The notes under the pieces are model-generated. The model was given only the letters and a program-made list of their open reading frames with translations. It made no database searches and had not been told where the DNA came from. Made by a program: the position numbers and the translations under genes. Positions 1 to 11,347 of a stretch of DNA of 64,000 nt are shown here, piece after piece (position 1 is the first letter of the stretch; every line of letters begins with the position of its first letter). Where the stretch lies: NCBI GenBank assembly GCA_000507305.1, contig DF239777.1:62001-126000 (forward strand). The letters run 5' to 3'. The stretch is from Breviolum minutum Mf 1.05b.01 (Eukaryota; Sar; Dinophyceae; Suessiales; Symbiodiniaceae).

Positions 1-41
1 ATCCCAAACCACCAGGACCCAAACCAACAATCAACCATTGG
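1..41. repeat. Right end of an element J copy cut by the window edge
   Basis: ATCCCAAACCACCAGGACCC aligns with the right arm at about 42719-42760. Confidence 0.6.
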
Positions 42-150
42 CTGAGGGAGGGTACCAACAAAAAAGAATCACCAAAGTCACCTCAATAGGAACAAGAGTC
101 GGAAAAAGACATGTCGAGCTTTCTTGGAAAATGTGGCCCTACAATGGCCC

Positions 151-264
151 TATTGTTGATGGAAGAAATCCCAAACAACCACCTAGGATGTATAAAACCA
201 TGTAAACAATGGGATATATAAACTACCTATCAACTGGTTAGCCGGATGTCTTCCATCAACAGTA
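151..264. repeat. MITE family A copy
   Basis: Ends TATTGTTGATGG and CCATCAACAGTA are inverted and bounded by TA. The inside holds the family words ATCCCAAACAACCACC and TATAAAACC. Confidence 0.8.
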
Positions 265-778
265 TTGGCTGAAACAAGTCCCATAGGGATTGGTTTCTTT
301 TTTTCCCAAATGACAACCGGTTACAAAAATAAAGCTCCAAAACTTCTAGTTGTGTCTTTCAAACCACCAAAAAAAACATGGAAAAAATGATAAGACCCTC
401 TTGGTTTTTGCGAAACCACATTCTGTTAGGACATGGAAAACTTGAGGTGTCAACCAAAAAAATCAACCTTTTTGTTGATACCCTAGACATCCAAACACCT
501 GATGAAGAGGTATGATTTTGGGCCCAAAAATCATACTGACCCCAATCATCCAAAAACAAATAAAACGTGAAGACGTTGCTAGGTATTCGCCGTAAGGATG
601 TCCTTTGGGATACTCAACTACTACTGTTAGGCCATGGAAACCCTGGGTTCTCATGGCTCGAGTGACCCATGACTTAGCTGTACATAGTATGTGCAGGGTG
701 ATGAGGTTACAACTATACCTTCATATGGGAAAATGGTTGGGTAACCGTTAGATTTCTACTCTCCCAAAATGCAGGACC

Positions 779-896
779 TACTGTTGATGGCTAAAATCCG
801 GCAAACTCACCAGTTGAGGTTGGTAGTTTATACCCATGATTTACAAGGTTTTATACATCCCCAGGTGGTTGTTTGGGATTTCAGCCATCAACAGTA
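779..896. repeat. MITE family A copy
   Basis: Termini TACTGTTGATGG and CCATCAACAGTA are a perfect 12-bp inverted pair with TA at both ends; 118 bp. Confidence 0.85.
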
Positions 897-1781
897 CCAC
901 CCTTTTGGATATGCATGTTGTCAACTGTTTGGGAGATCAGTTCTGCCTGACGGAATGTCATAAGGCTGGGCCCCTATAACCCAACACCTAGTAGTGCGCA
1001 AAGAGACATCCAGCTTTTTTTTCAGGGTTGTAGATTTGGCCCTTTTCATCAAGCCACCAAACCCTGGTGAATCACCAATATTTAGATCGAGCAACCGGTA
1101 CCATCTGTGTTCGGTGTTTGTTTCCGAAGATGTTTTACCGGGACAAATGTGCAACCTTGTCTTGCTTCAAGTTCAATAAGGTCAATCCCCCAATCAGGTT
1201 ACAACTTTTCAACTACCTTCATATGGGAAATGGTTGGGTGGTTGGGTAACCGTTAGATATCTGGGCAGCGAAGAGAAATCCGTGTTTTTTTTTCTTCAAG
1301 TGAAAAATGGTCCAACACCCGTCAAGCTCCACCTGTTGAAACAAAACTTGACTGCCATCCTCTCGTATCACCGCAGACCTCGGGGTTTGTAGAGAACCGG
1401 AAGGGAAAGGGATCTGAAATAAAACACAACTGCGGGCAGAAATGACGTCAAAGTTTGGAGGATGTCTTGGTAGGATGAATTCATGGAAGGATTTGTTGCT
1501 TTAATGTTGGATGATTTGTTTGGAATTTTCATATGTTGTGTTGAGATGGTTTGTTTTGGGATGTTTTACTTTACGGAGCCCGGAGTTTCTGATTATGAGA
1601 TTCACAAGACAGGAGGTTTTGGAGTAAACTGTGGATTCTTGTTCTTAAAAAATCCTTCACTAAGGCACAACCCATGGTCATTTGCAAAAGTGTCGATCAT
1701 AATGATCCACTGACTTGGACACTAAAGAAGAGTATAAGTATCCCCTTTTCACTCTACCTTTTCGAATTGGACGTCACGAGC

Positions 1782-1917
1782 TACTGTTGATAGTTCAGAA
1801 ATCCCAAACAACCACCTGGAATGTATAAAACCCGGACCGTAAATAATGGTAGATTTCAACTACCTTTCCCGAAAAACTGGTGAGTTCTCTCCCCAGATTT
1901 CTGGGTGCCATCAACAG
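1782..1917. repeat. MITE family A copy, degenerate
   Basis: The left end TACTGTTGAT is clear; the right end CCATCAACAG is followed by a divergent flank. The interior is expanded. Confidence 0.6.
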
Positions 1918-2570
1918 GTCGAGCGGCTGGAAAAAAACCTTTGGAAATATGCAACATTTTCCAGTCATTGGTTGTCCATACACTGAATGAACAACATTCA
2001 TTTCCCTAGACATCCAGGAAAAAACTGCAACTGAGGTTTTTTTTTGTATGACTGGACCACAAAAAAGTTTACCCTAAACACCGTTCACCTCCGGAGGTAC
2101 AGTATTCGCCTGGATGTTTAGGGTTTCTACTTGCCTTCCCCGAACTTCGAGTCATTTTTTGACGGTCAGATTTCCTTCAACAAACATCGACGTTTAAAAC
2201 CCATGAATCTTTGGCCCCGGAAAATGCTTTGGATAGGTTGATGCAAATACCGTCCGCAGTGAGTTGTATATATCCACGAAGGCAACAATTTTTGGTGCAT
2301 TATTATTGTCGGGTGGGATTAGTTGTTTCACTTAAATGAAATTAGGCTAAACGTGTTGGATATGCTGGCTGATGCAAATCTCAATCAGACAAAATCGCTA
2401 TTGGGTGATTGGTAACGAATCCACTAAGCATTTTTACGACGATGGTTCACCTCAAAATGATCATTTTGCGAGTTCCGAATCTGTAATCTCCTCTTTCGCC
2501 CCATTTTTTGTTAAAAAAATGAACCCACCCTACTTTTCCTGGGGTTTATATCATTAGACTTATATCTATA

Positions 2571-2674
2571 TGGGTGTTTCCGAAAATAGGGGTACCCCCA
2601 AATCATCCATTTTAATAGGGTTTTCCATTATTTTCACCATCCATTTTGGGGTATCCCTATTTTTGGAAACACCC
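2571..2674. repeat. MITE family E copy
   Basis: TGGGTGTTTCCGAAAATAGG pairs with CCCTATTTTTGGAAACACCC. It creates a spurious peptide beginning MGVSENRGTPKSSIL. Confidence 0.9.
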
Positions 2675-2707
2675 ATATATACCATGCCTTTTCCGCCCAG
2701 GTATCAC

Positions 2708-2787
2708 CGTAAAACGCCGCTCGCAACAAGGCCGAGTCGCGGCTCGGCCAGCAGGATGGGAGCCAGCAATGCTCCTAAGACCATGAC
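2708..2787 (-). CDS. Candidate membrane-span exon, VLGALLAPILLAEPR
   Basis: Acceptor CCCGAG, donor GTGATA, 80 nt, phase 0 in and 2 out. It is GC-rich against AT-rich surroundings. The Gly-Ala-Leu-Leu span followed by Pro-Arg resembles the late span before the cytosolic loop in UNC-93-like proteins. Same strand and order as that gene, but 8.5 kb away. Confidence 0.4.
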
Positions 2788-2891
2788 CTCGGGAGTGAAG
2801 CAGCAAAACCCGTTAGGGAACCCTTGAGCTGAGCACCGTGGAGGTGAGGGGTTTTTTTGGATATACGTTGAGGCTGAAAATGGAGTGTTTT

Positions 2892-2996
2892 CTAGTTGGT
2901 GGTTGAACCAACCCCTTTGAAAAATATTCGTCAAAATGGGTTCATCTTCCCCAGGGTTCGTGGTGAAAACAAAACATATTTGAAACCACCACCTAG
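2892..2996. repeat. MITE family B copy
   Basis: CTAGTTGGTGGTTGAACC at left and TTTGAAACCACCACCTAG at right; the centre carries the CATCTTCCCC...GGTGAAAAC block. Confidence 0.85.
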
Positions 2997-3213
2997 TTTT
3001 TGTCGTGGGAAAATGAATTGTAAACCTTGTAAACTACCCGTAGTGATACCCGTAGTATAAAGCTAAGGAGTCGCCGATTCGATGTTGTAATTTTCCCACT
3101 AAATGAGGAGCTAGTTGGAACACCAGAATTCTCAAAATCACACGATTTAGACGTCTAACTGATCCAATGAAACAAAAAGGGATGGATATTTTGTAAAGGA
3201 AGCCCGAAATTTA

Positions 3214-3299
3214 CTACTTGGTGGTTGAGCTCGTCAAATTGGATCATTTCCTCAAGGTTCGGGATGAAAATACAACATATTTGAGTTGCCACCACCTAG
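3214..3299. repeat. MITE family B copy, with a second tail at 3342-3370
   Basis: CTACTTGGTGGTTGAGC start and TTGAGTTGCCACCACCTAG end. The same right end recurs just downstream, which suggests a nested or duplicated copy. Confidence 0.7.
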
Positions 3300-3370
3300 A
3301 AATGTAGGTAAAGAATACCAATCCCATGGATCCTGAGCCAGAGCTAATTTTTGAGTTGCCACCACCTAAT

Positions 3371-5094
3371 TTATGGATGTTGTTTGGGGATAGCTCCCAT
3401 TTTTTTTTGGGTTCACCCGGTTGGGGCATCCAAAAAAACGGAGCTTAGCGAGGTGATGTTGGAGAGGTGTGGACCTACCCGTTCTTAGACGACGTTTCCA
3501 ACCCACCGTTGGGTCGGACATACCTTCCATATTGGCGGCTTCCTAGGATAGGCTGTTGAGTCTGTTGGTAAAAGTTGCGCTTTTTGCGTGTGTTGAAACA
3601 GTTCGGTGTGTTGAAACAACCTTATTCAACCACTGGAAAAAAACATGAATTCAATTCTATTTCACCGAATCGGCTAAAACGATCTAAAACGATCATACCG
3701 TTTTGTTCGGTAAGAAAAAACAAAAAACTTCAAAATACAGTAAAATTGACTGAAAAGTGCCGTGGTAAGGTTGCAACGTCAAGGTAGTAACCCAGTTCCT
3801 AGCTTTGAAAATGTAAATGAAATTAAAAGAAAAAAAAACATCTTATGACATCTGTTCAAAAGCAACAGGATATAATACAGTTCGGGATATGATAACCTCG
3901 GACTGAAATTATCGATCGAAAAAAAGACTTGGAAGAGGATAAATAGATTTAGCAAATTGGGGAACTAAATCTTCCACCTGGAAAGGATCGATGGCGATCG
4001 CCAGTCCCATTAGTCTTGGTTTGTCATGGCCCCTTACAAAACTCGCCACCGAACTTGGGAGTGGCTAGCTCGCCATCTACGGAGTCACCACGGGTGTGTC
4101 AACTTGAAATTCAAAACGTGAATTGAGCCACGGAAAAAAAAAAACGGCCGGATACGTTCCATGACATACTGGTCGTTTAAGGACGGGATGCTTATACTGG
4201 CCTATGATTTGTCCCGCATACAACTGGGTAGTTTTTCCCTCCCCGACATATACCCCAAACAATCAGGTTTTTTTTCATTGCTCACTTGAAATACCATTTT
4301 GGGGGAGGATGCAATCCCCAGTGCCTACACCAGCATCATCTGGGGGCTTCCCCAACATAAAGCTGAATTTTTGCAGGGCATGTGGGGAAAAAAACTCCCC
4401 GAAACCTGCACTAGTTCAACGTGATTTCCTCGTGACCATCCGAACACAATTATGCCCATTAAATACGTACATATATATCTATATATCATATTATATATTA
4501 TAGATGATATATATTGTATGTTAAACAGTATATATCATATGTTAAATATTATATATTAAATATCTATTATATATATGCATATTGAAATCCATTTGTTCAT
4601 CAAGATTCCACAGCATTTGTATCTGCTTTTTTTGCGGGAACTTTTGTTCACCAATTCGGCCATTTCCCCATCCCTGGCCGAGGTGCAATGACAAACCTGT
4701 TGGGGCGATGGATGTAACCCCCACTTGTAGTAACAGTAGGCGTATATATGTCAATATATTTATCATATGGATGGATGGATGGATGGATGGATGGATGGAT
4801 GGATGGATGGATGGATGGATCGATCGATAGATAGATAGATAGATAGGTACATGCAGGTTAGAAGTTATACTAAGACACGTTCCAAGGTGTTTTGTTTGTT
4901 CTGCCACAATTATATGCTGGGTGGTGGTCGTTACTAGGTGATACTGTAATTTTCAGTCTCATATCCCATTGGAATCACCCTGCAAATTGGGGAATATCCT
5001 CAAGCTGTCAAGCCGAAGAAGATAAAAAATATATGGAAAACATGACATCTTTCTTGGATGAGTTAAAGAAAAGTCAACACCCACCAAAGTGTAT
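3371..5094. other. No gene seen
   Basis: Holds the ATGG microsatellite and an AT tract near 4470-4580; otherwise featureless. Confidence 0.5.
4767..4846 (+). repeat. ATGG microsatellite grading into ATAG
   Basis: About 14 ATGG units, two ATCG units, then ATAG units. Confidence 0.95.
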
Positions 5095-5191
5095 CTAGTT
5101 GGTGGTTTCAACCCCTTTGAAAAATATTAGTCAAATTGGGAATCTTCCCCAAATAGGGGTGAAAATCAAAATATTTGAAACCACCACCTAG
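5095..5191. repeat. MITE family B copy
   Basis: CTAGTTGGTGGTTTCAACC and TTTGAAACCACCACCTAG ends, 97 bp, near consensus. Confidence 0.9.
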
Positions 5192-5200
5192 AATATAATA

Positions 5201-5275
5201 CACGCCCTGAAAATTAACATGGCACCTGAAAACAGGCCATCCCAAAAAATGTTAGTTTCAGGGAGGGTGAATACA
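5201..5275. repeat. MITE family C short copy
   Basis: ACACGCCCTGAAAATTAACA start and TGTTAGTTTCAGGGAGGGTG end. Confidence 0.6.
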
Positions 5276-8200
5276 CAAAAAAAACATGGTCTTGACTTCT
5301 TGAGAATGTATGGCCCACATCATTTTCACTTCAAGAAAAGGGAGCTTTTGCTCATGTGGAGCCTGGTCCAAAACTTTGGAAAACTTGGAGGACTGCCTTT
5401 TCATTGAACTTGTATCAACCCATTCGAACAATATGAATCAACTTGCTCTAAGAATCCCCAAGGACCCTCCAATGGAAGGGTTTGAACCTGCGGTGTATGG
5501 GTCCTCAAAATAGCCACTTTTGAGGGGTCAGGATTCTTAGGGTGGATTTGCTTTAAATGCTTCGACAAAGTAAAAAATATTCTCCCTTCAATGGTAGTTT
5601 GATGATTTACCATGGTACAATCCGTAAAAATCACCAACATAAACAATTCCAAATGGATCATTTCCTTGATTTTCGGGAAATAAAAATTCAAAAATAAAAT
5701 ATTTGAATGATAGCACCATAATTCAATCAATCATATCACCACCTAAAGAGTATGAGTATGAGTTCATACCCAGAATACACTGACGCACAACACGCTGCAA
5801 TGCTATAGATTCCATTCTAATCTGCAGCAATTACTCATTGGTATCATAGACCTGGATTTTTGCGTGTGATTTTAATATGGGGCTTTATGGATTCAAAATC
5901 CCCTCTAGCCTCTAATACTGCCAAAAAAAAACAGTTGCTACAAGCTGTCATAGTTTTCGCTTCTCACCCAAAAATCAATTACAACCTCAACTGAAACACC
6001 ACTTTTGTGGGATGTCTACAGCACCCACCGCCACCGCGGACACCCGGTTTGGTCGGTCCAAGGGACATGAAGTACGAAATGGGACTAGCCTTAGTCTTTG
6101 ACAGGCAATTTCAAGCCCATAATGGATCCATCAAAATCAAAATGGCATATTTACCTCCATAAAAATCCCCACGTAAAAATCAACGTTTCATGAAAGGTAC
6201 ATAAATATCCCAATTTATCCATGAATCGGTTTTTTGGGCGTATTCGGGGAAACACATGGGAAAAAAAACAACGCATTTACAAAAGGCTCAGTCAGGCTCA
6301 ATGAAAGACACTTCAACTCGGAAAATCCGGCGAACAACCAACCAAACAGCATCGATGTTGACATGGAGAATCTCAAAATTATTGGGGAGGGTTTAGTATA
6401 AATCTTGTGTATATATGCTATATAGCAAATTGAGGAAACAAATCTCATTGAGGGAACCTGAAAAAAGGACCGCATTCACCCGCGACTAAGTCGTTACTTC
6501 CTAGGGGTTCCATTCACCACCGTTTGAACTAGACTAAGGCCATTTGTTCAGCGTATCATTCAGGGGATTAAGGGCACTTCTGATTTCGAAACAAAAAACG
6601 GATTCAATAAACCTATATAGGCGAAACTTGGGTCCCTTGCCAAAAGTTCGACTTTTGCACCCCCGAAATCTTACACTATATATATATATATACCCAAAAT
6701 AACCATCATGTTTTTTAAAAGAAGATACATTTTGACAAACAACCATCATGTTTGGTATCCATGGTAAGTTTGGGGGGGGGTAAAAGGTTGATTGAAAATC
6801 TCTCAAAACCCCCCGCGAGAAAATGAGTCCAACAACATTTTTTTCCAACAAAAAAAAGATGCCCAAAATGCATACTAACCCCCCGAAATTTCACACTGTA
6901 ATCCCTGGTTGGTTGAATGAAGGGATTTTGTTTCATGAAATAATCACGCTCATGTAATGAGTAATGATTACCCCTCCCAAATTTCACATAGATACCCCAA
7001 CAAAAATGATAGGTTTTTGAACATGTATCTCCTTTCAAATATGGTTATTTGGAGATATTCTTCAAATTTCAGGGGGGTAATCCTCTTCGCAGATTGCCAA
7101 AAAATCATGGCATTTAGTAAGGAGCCCCAGGCATCTTTGACAACAAATGGACGGGATAAATTGTGAGTGAAATCTGCATAAGAATGCATGTCCAAAAGGA
7201 AACGTATGTGTAATATAAAGTATACAACTTCAAAAACAAAAACTGGAGATGTTTTGAGCCTACCTTCATTTACTATAAAGGGTGATCTGATTTATCAAAT
7301 ATTTTTCAGGGAACAACCTGCTCTCACAAAAAGACATGTTAGCATATCATCTTCATCTTCCCAACTCAACTGCAGGACAAGCTATAAAACAAGCCAGTCC
7401 AGAAGTCCCAAAGAAAATGTCCCCAACCCCATTGTGTTTTGGCATCTTCCAAAGCTCCATGGTGGCCTGTTTTGGTCATTCGTTTCCAATTGGTGTTTAA
7501 ATAGTCCAGTTATTCGTTTTCAAAGCCGGGAAAAAATGTGTCCCCCCATCCAAGGTAACTTCAGATGTGTTGCCGTTTTGTTTTTATCCCCGCAAAAAAG
7601 ACTCATTTCAAAAGTACTGAACCCCCCATCTACTTGAGGTAAAAAACCTTATAGATAAAACTATCTGGGAACAATTCTGCACTCCACGGACGAATTCAAA
7701 AAAAAACACCTGGCATTTTTTCGTGACTTTTGCGGGGTTTGAAATGGTTAAATGACTCCAAATAAAGGTATCAAAAGGTCACGGCTTGAATCGTCTGGCA
7801 CCCAATTCTCCAAAACAAAATAGCTGAGTTCCCATACTGCAGCTCCTTCCGTATGGTAATTCAAGGCAAATTGAAGCAAACCACCCACGACACCTGGATG
7901 ACGGTTTTTGACCCCAAAATTCGCGGAAAGTCGTGGGCAGTCAACAAAACCTTGGGGGTTGTTTGGGTTATCCTAGGATGGAAAACTACCCAGTTACATG
8001 TTGGGAATATTCCGTAAGCCATGAAATAAGGATCTCGTGATTTTCATGGAGCCACTTGGCATGAGCCAATGAGCAATCGGACAAAACCAGACTGTTTGTT
8101 CCATACATACAAAATTGTCCAAGCAAATGAGAAGCAAGATCGCCAGCTAGTAGCTGTATGACCATCTCACATTTTGGTGATGAATTTCTTCAAATTGTCC

Positions 8201-8479
8201 AAGCCCCGAAAAAACCTCGCATAAAGAGCGATGTTTGTTTACAACACCTGAGCACTGACCAGAACCGTGGCTAAGGGATGATAACTACCCAGCATATGGG
8301 GCCTACACCTAGCCTTATTTTTGGATACATGAGATATTTATGAAATAACCAACCAATATTACAGTCTTATGGTCCTATGGATTATGCATGCAGCTCAGAT
8401 GTGTAACTTGACTGGCAGGGTTTGCCCAAGTTGCTTGGCCATCCCTAGTGGTTGCTTGGCCATCCCTCGTGGTAGCATC
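5276..8479. other. No gene confirmed
   Basis: Diverged family B words near 5400-5720. A GC-rich patch at 5997-6060 could be an exon but has no convincing borders. Confidence 0.45.
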
Positions 8480-9430
8480 CTAACTCAGTTGTGATGCCAC
8501 TGGTCAACAATGCTGCAACATAGAGCTCATGTTGGCATCAACAACTTGTTTCCATGCAGCTGGCATCACCGTCTCAACACATTCCACCCGTGTATACATA
8601 TCTCTTGCCTACTTCTGGCCTTGAACTGCAAAGCATGTTCTTGTCATCCAGAAATGCCACCATTGACGTTTTGTTGTCTTCCCGGTCCCTTTTTCTTTGG
8701 CAGTTTTAGCTGTACTGACCTTTCTTTCCCACGATGGTGGGCTTTTCAACTTAAAATCGCCCACATCCTCATATCTCTGGCGACGCGTACCGTCACACCG
8801 ATCTTGGTTGCTTTCCTTCAGCTTTGTTAATGGTTGCGGTTTGGCTGTTGTTGTGTATATTATATTGCTGGGCTCTTGTTGTTAGTTGTTGCGGTTGTTG
8901 TTGCTGTCAGGCAAAAAATCGAACGAATCCCCAGGCCAACCACACATCTGCCCCGTCTCAACTGGAAAAGGTTCTGCCAAATGGTTGCGGACCACGGACC
9001 CTGCACGTCACATGACCCGACTGCCCTACCCTGGCGTCCTCCCACAGGCAGCGTCTCGTCTCAGCGATCGCTGGATCCTTGCTCACCTTTTTCTTTATGC
9101 TGGTCCGACCTTCGATTCCACCTCTGCTTCTTTGCACTTCCTCAAAAGTTTTCTTGCTGTGGTTTTTCCTTCTCGTGAAGTGCTACGTCGAGTGGGATTT
9201 TTCCTTGCTCACCTTCTCTTCCCGGTGGCTCGCGAATGGATGTACGCCGGGGGTCCGGGAAAACCCTCTCGCAGATCTCTGAACGCATGCGGTATACCCC
9301 CCCTTCCCCAGCTTGGGGCCTCCGGGCTTGGGACCGGACGTCGGGCAAAAGTGTCGTTTGTTTTTAGGGAAACGAACAGAACTGATGATGGAACAAATCC
9401 ACCCCTTGCAATGGCGAAGTCACTGTAATT
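8480..9430. other. GC-richer unassigned segment
   Basis: Open in several plus frames (up to 180 codons from 8886) with C/T-rich sequence and no recognisable domain. It could be old element or gene debris. Confidence 0.4.
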
Positions 9431-9784
9431 ACTGAGATATTCACGATATATCAACATTATATCAACTGATCCGCCGCTTGATCTCGGAACAATCAACACT
9501 ATGCCGGAAAAACAGACGAAATCACGGCAGTTCCAGCATACACCTATCTGACTTCCTCATATCACTCCGGACCCGCCTTTGTTTTTCCCTATCTGTCTTG
9601 AATGAAGGAAACTCCTTCATCTTTGGACACAAAAAGGCACGTTTATCCATAAATTTCGGGCACCTTTTTCATAAATTTCAATCTAGTACTTTAAAACGTT
9701 AATCTCCCATCTTCACTGCTGCCAACAAACTGGGCATGTTTTGGAAGTTTTCAGGACATCCAAGTTGTTTGGGGCACATCACTA

Positions 9785-9889
9785 TACACCCCTGAAGAGA
9801 AACATGGAACATAATCACGGAGGTTTGGAAGATCATTTTCCTTTCTAAATGGGGGATTGGTAGGTTCCATGTTAATCTTCCAGGGTGTA
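9785..9889. repeat. MITE family C copy
   Basis: TACACCCCTGAAGAGAAACA at left pairs with TGTTAATCTTCCAGGGTGTA at right; TA bounded. Confidence 0.8.
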
Positions 9890-10740
9890 ATTCCAAAACC
9901 CGAATCAAGGATATTTGGGGAGGAGTTCCGACCTCCTTTTCACCACAAAGTTGGTGGGTTTTCTCAACCCCAACCCAACCGGTGAGTGAGTGAAAGGTCG
10001 CGATGATTTTTTGTACCCAGGTTATCTTACCTGTTCAAATACGAGTACCTTTAAAAACTACCCGGTTTTTTTTGGTAAACTACCCCCAAGGTACACAGGT
10101 AGAAAATCGGAAAAAAAAGATTTGAGTTGAAACCACCACCTAGACTGCAACTTGCAACCTGGGGGAATGCCTTATCGAAAACTAACGAATGACGATCGCT
10201 GGAAAAAATGAATGAGTCCATGTTAATTTCCTATGGAAACTTAGGGCGTTTTCCCATATCCACCATGAATGAGTCGATGTTATAATTTTTCCTACTGAAA
10301 CTTTAGGGACAAAAAACACCAGCCTGTCAGGTGGACTTACATCCCCCCATCATCCCACAGGCGTCAAGTCATCACTTACGTGTCGCATCATGGGCCTCCC
10401 AAGTTGAAGATCACCCAGAAGATGGAAATTAAACGACCTGTCGCAGAGGTGGAACGGGGAGGTTTGGGGTTTGGGAGTTGTGTTAAAAGGACTCTGTTTT
10501 TTTTTCAAAAAAAAAACTGAATTTAAAAGTGGGATTGTGGTTTTTTGGAGGTGGAAAAAAAATAGCCACCCTGAATCATCCGATTTCTATGCAATGCTCA
10601 AGGTGATTTTTGAGCACATTTTAAGGAGAATGTTGCATGTTTCCTACCTTTTCCTACTGTTGAGCTGAGAAAAGAATTGAGAGAAATCAGCGGTTAACTC
10701 AGGGCTTGTACTTCTGTATTTCCATCCTGGAATTATATAT

Positions 10741-10849
10741 CTACCCTCTGGCAAAATAACATAGCAATGGAATATCCATAGCGTTTTAATAGGAAATACA
10801 TCTTCAAAGGGCCCATCTTTCATCGCTAAGTTAATTTACCGGAGCGTAA
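10741..10849. repeat. MITE family D copy
   Basis: CTACCCTCTGGCAAAATAAC start and TTAATTTACCGGAGCGTA end. Confidence 0.7.
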
Positions 10850-11276
10850 CTTTCAAAAAAAAAGCAACCGTCATCAAATCGTAGCCAGGATAGTGTTGGG
10901 GAGCTTCGAGAAAGCGCAGAAAATTCACCGCGGATTTTATCCCATATGAAGCGAAATGCACAGCGGAAAAGCACGTTACACGTTGGTTTCTCTTCTTGGG
11001 TAGAGTTTTTTTTCTTCCAGGGGGGCATTAAATGAAAGACGCATCATATAAACGCAGGTCTTCCATGAAGTCAGAATCACCTTCCAACGCGACAACATCC
11101 ATCCCATCGAATCATATCCTTCTCCCCCGGCATAGAAGATCATCCCATGGCTTGTTAATGGTTAATAAGCATCTAGTTACTTTTCATCCCTAGGTTTCTT
11201 CCCCTTCCATACATGGCCTATCTTTAACTGGCCTAAATATATGGAAGTGTGACCCGGATCTTATCCTGGATCTTAC

Positions 11277-11347
11277 CTTCAGAAAACTCCCTCCCTCCAA
11301 ACTCGGGCCTCGTGACTTGGGCGTGGCATAGGCCATCATCAAGGAAC
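11277..11347 (-). CDS. UNC-93-like exon: SLMMAYATPKSRG
   Basis: Acceptor GCTAAG and a textbook donor GTAAGA, 71 nt, phase 0 out. A 23-nt stretch at 8248-8270 (PRFWSVL in phase) could be the next exon but is too short to claim. Confidence 0.7.

Larger units (their letters stand above)
265..2567. other. AT-rich, no gene seen
   Basis: Apart from the family A copies, only short chance frames. A repeated word group (AACTACCTTCATATGGGAAA) occurs at 708 and 1212. Confidence 0.5.

Noticed and set aside
8886-9428. 180-codon plus-strand gene
   Set aside because: Open in several frames because of C/T-rich composition; no domain, start context or splice sites. Kept only as an unassigned segment.
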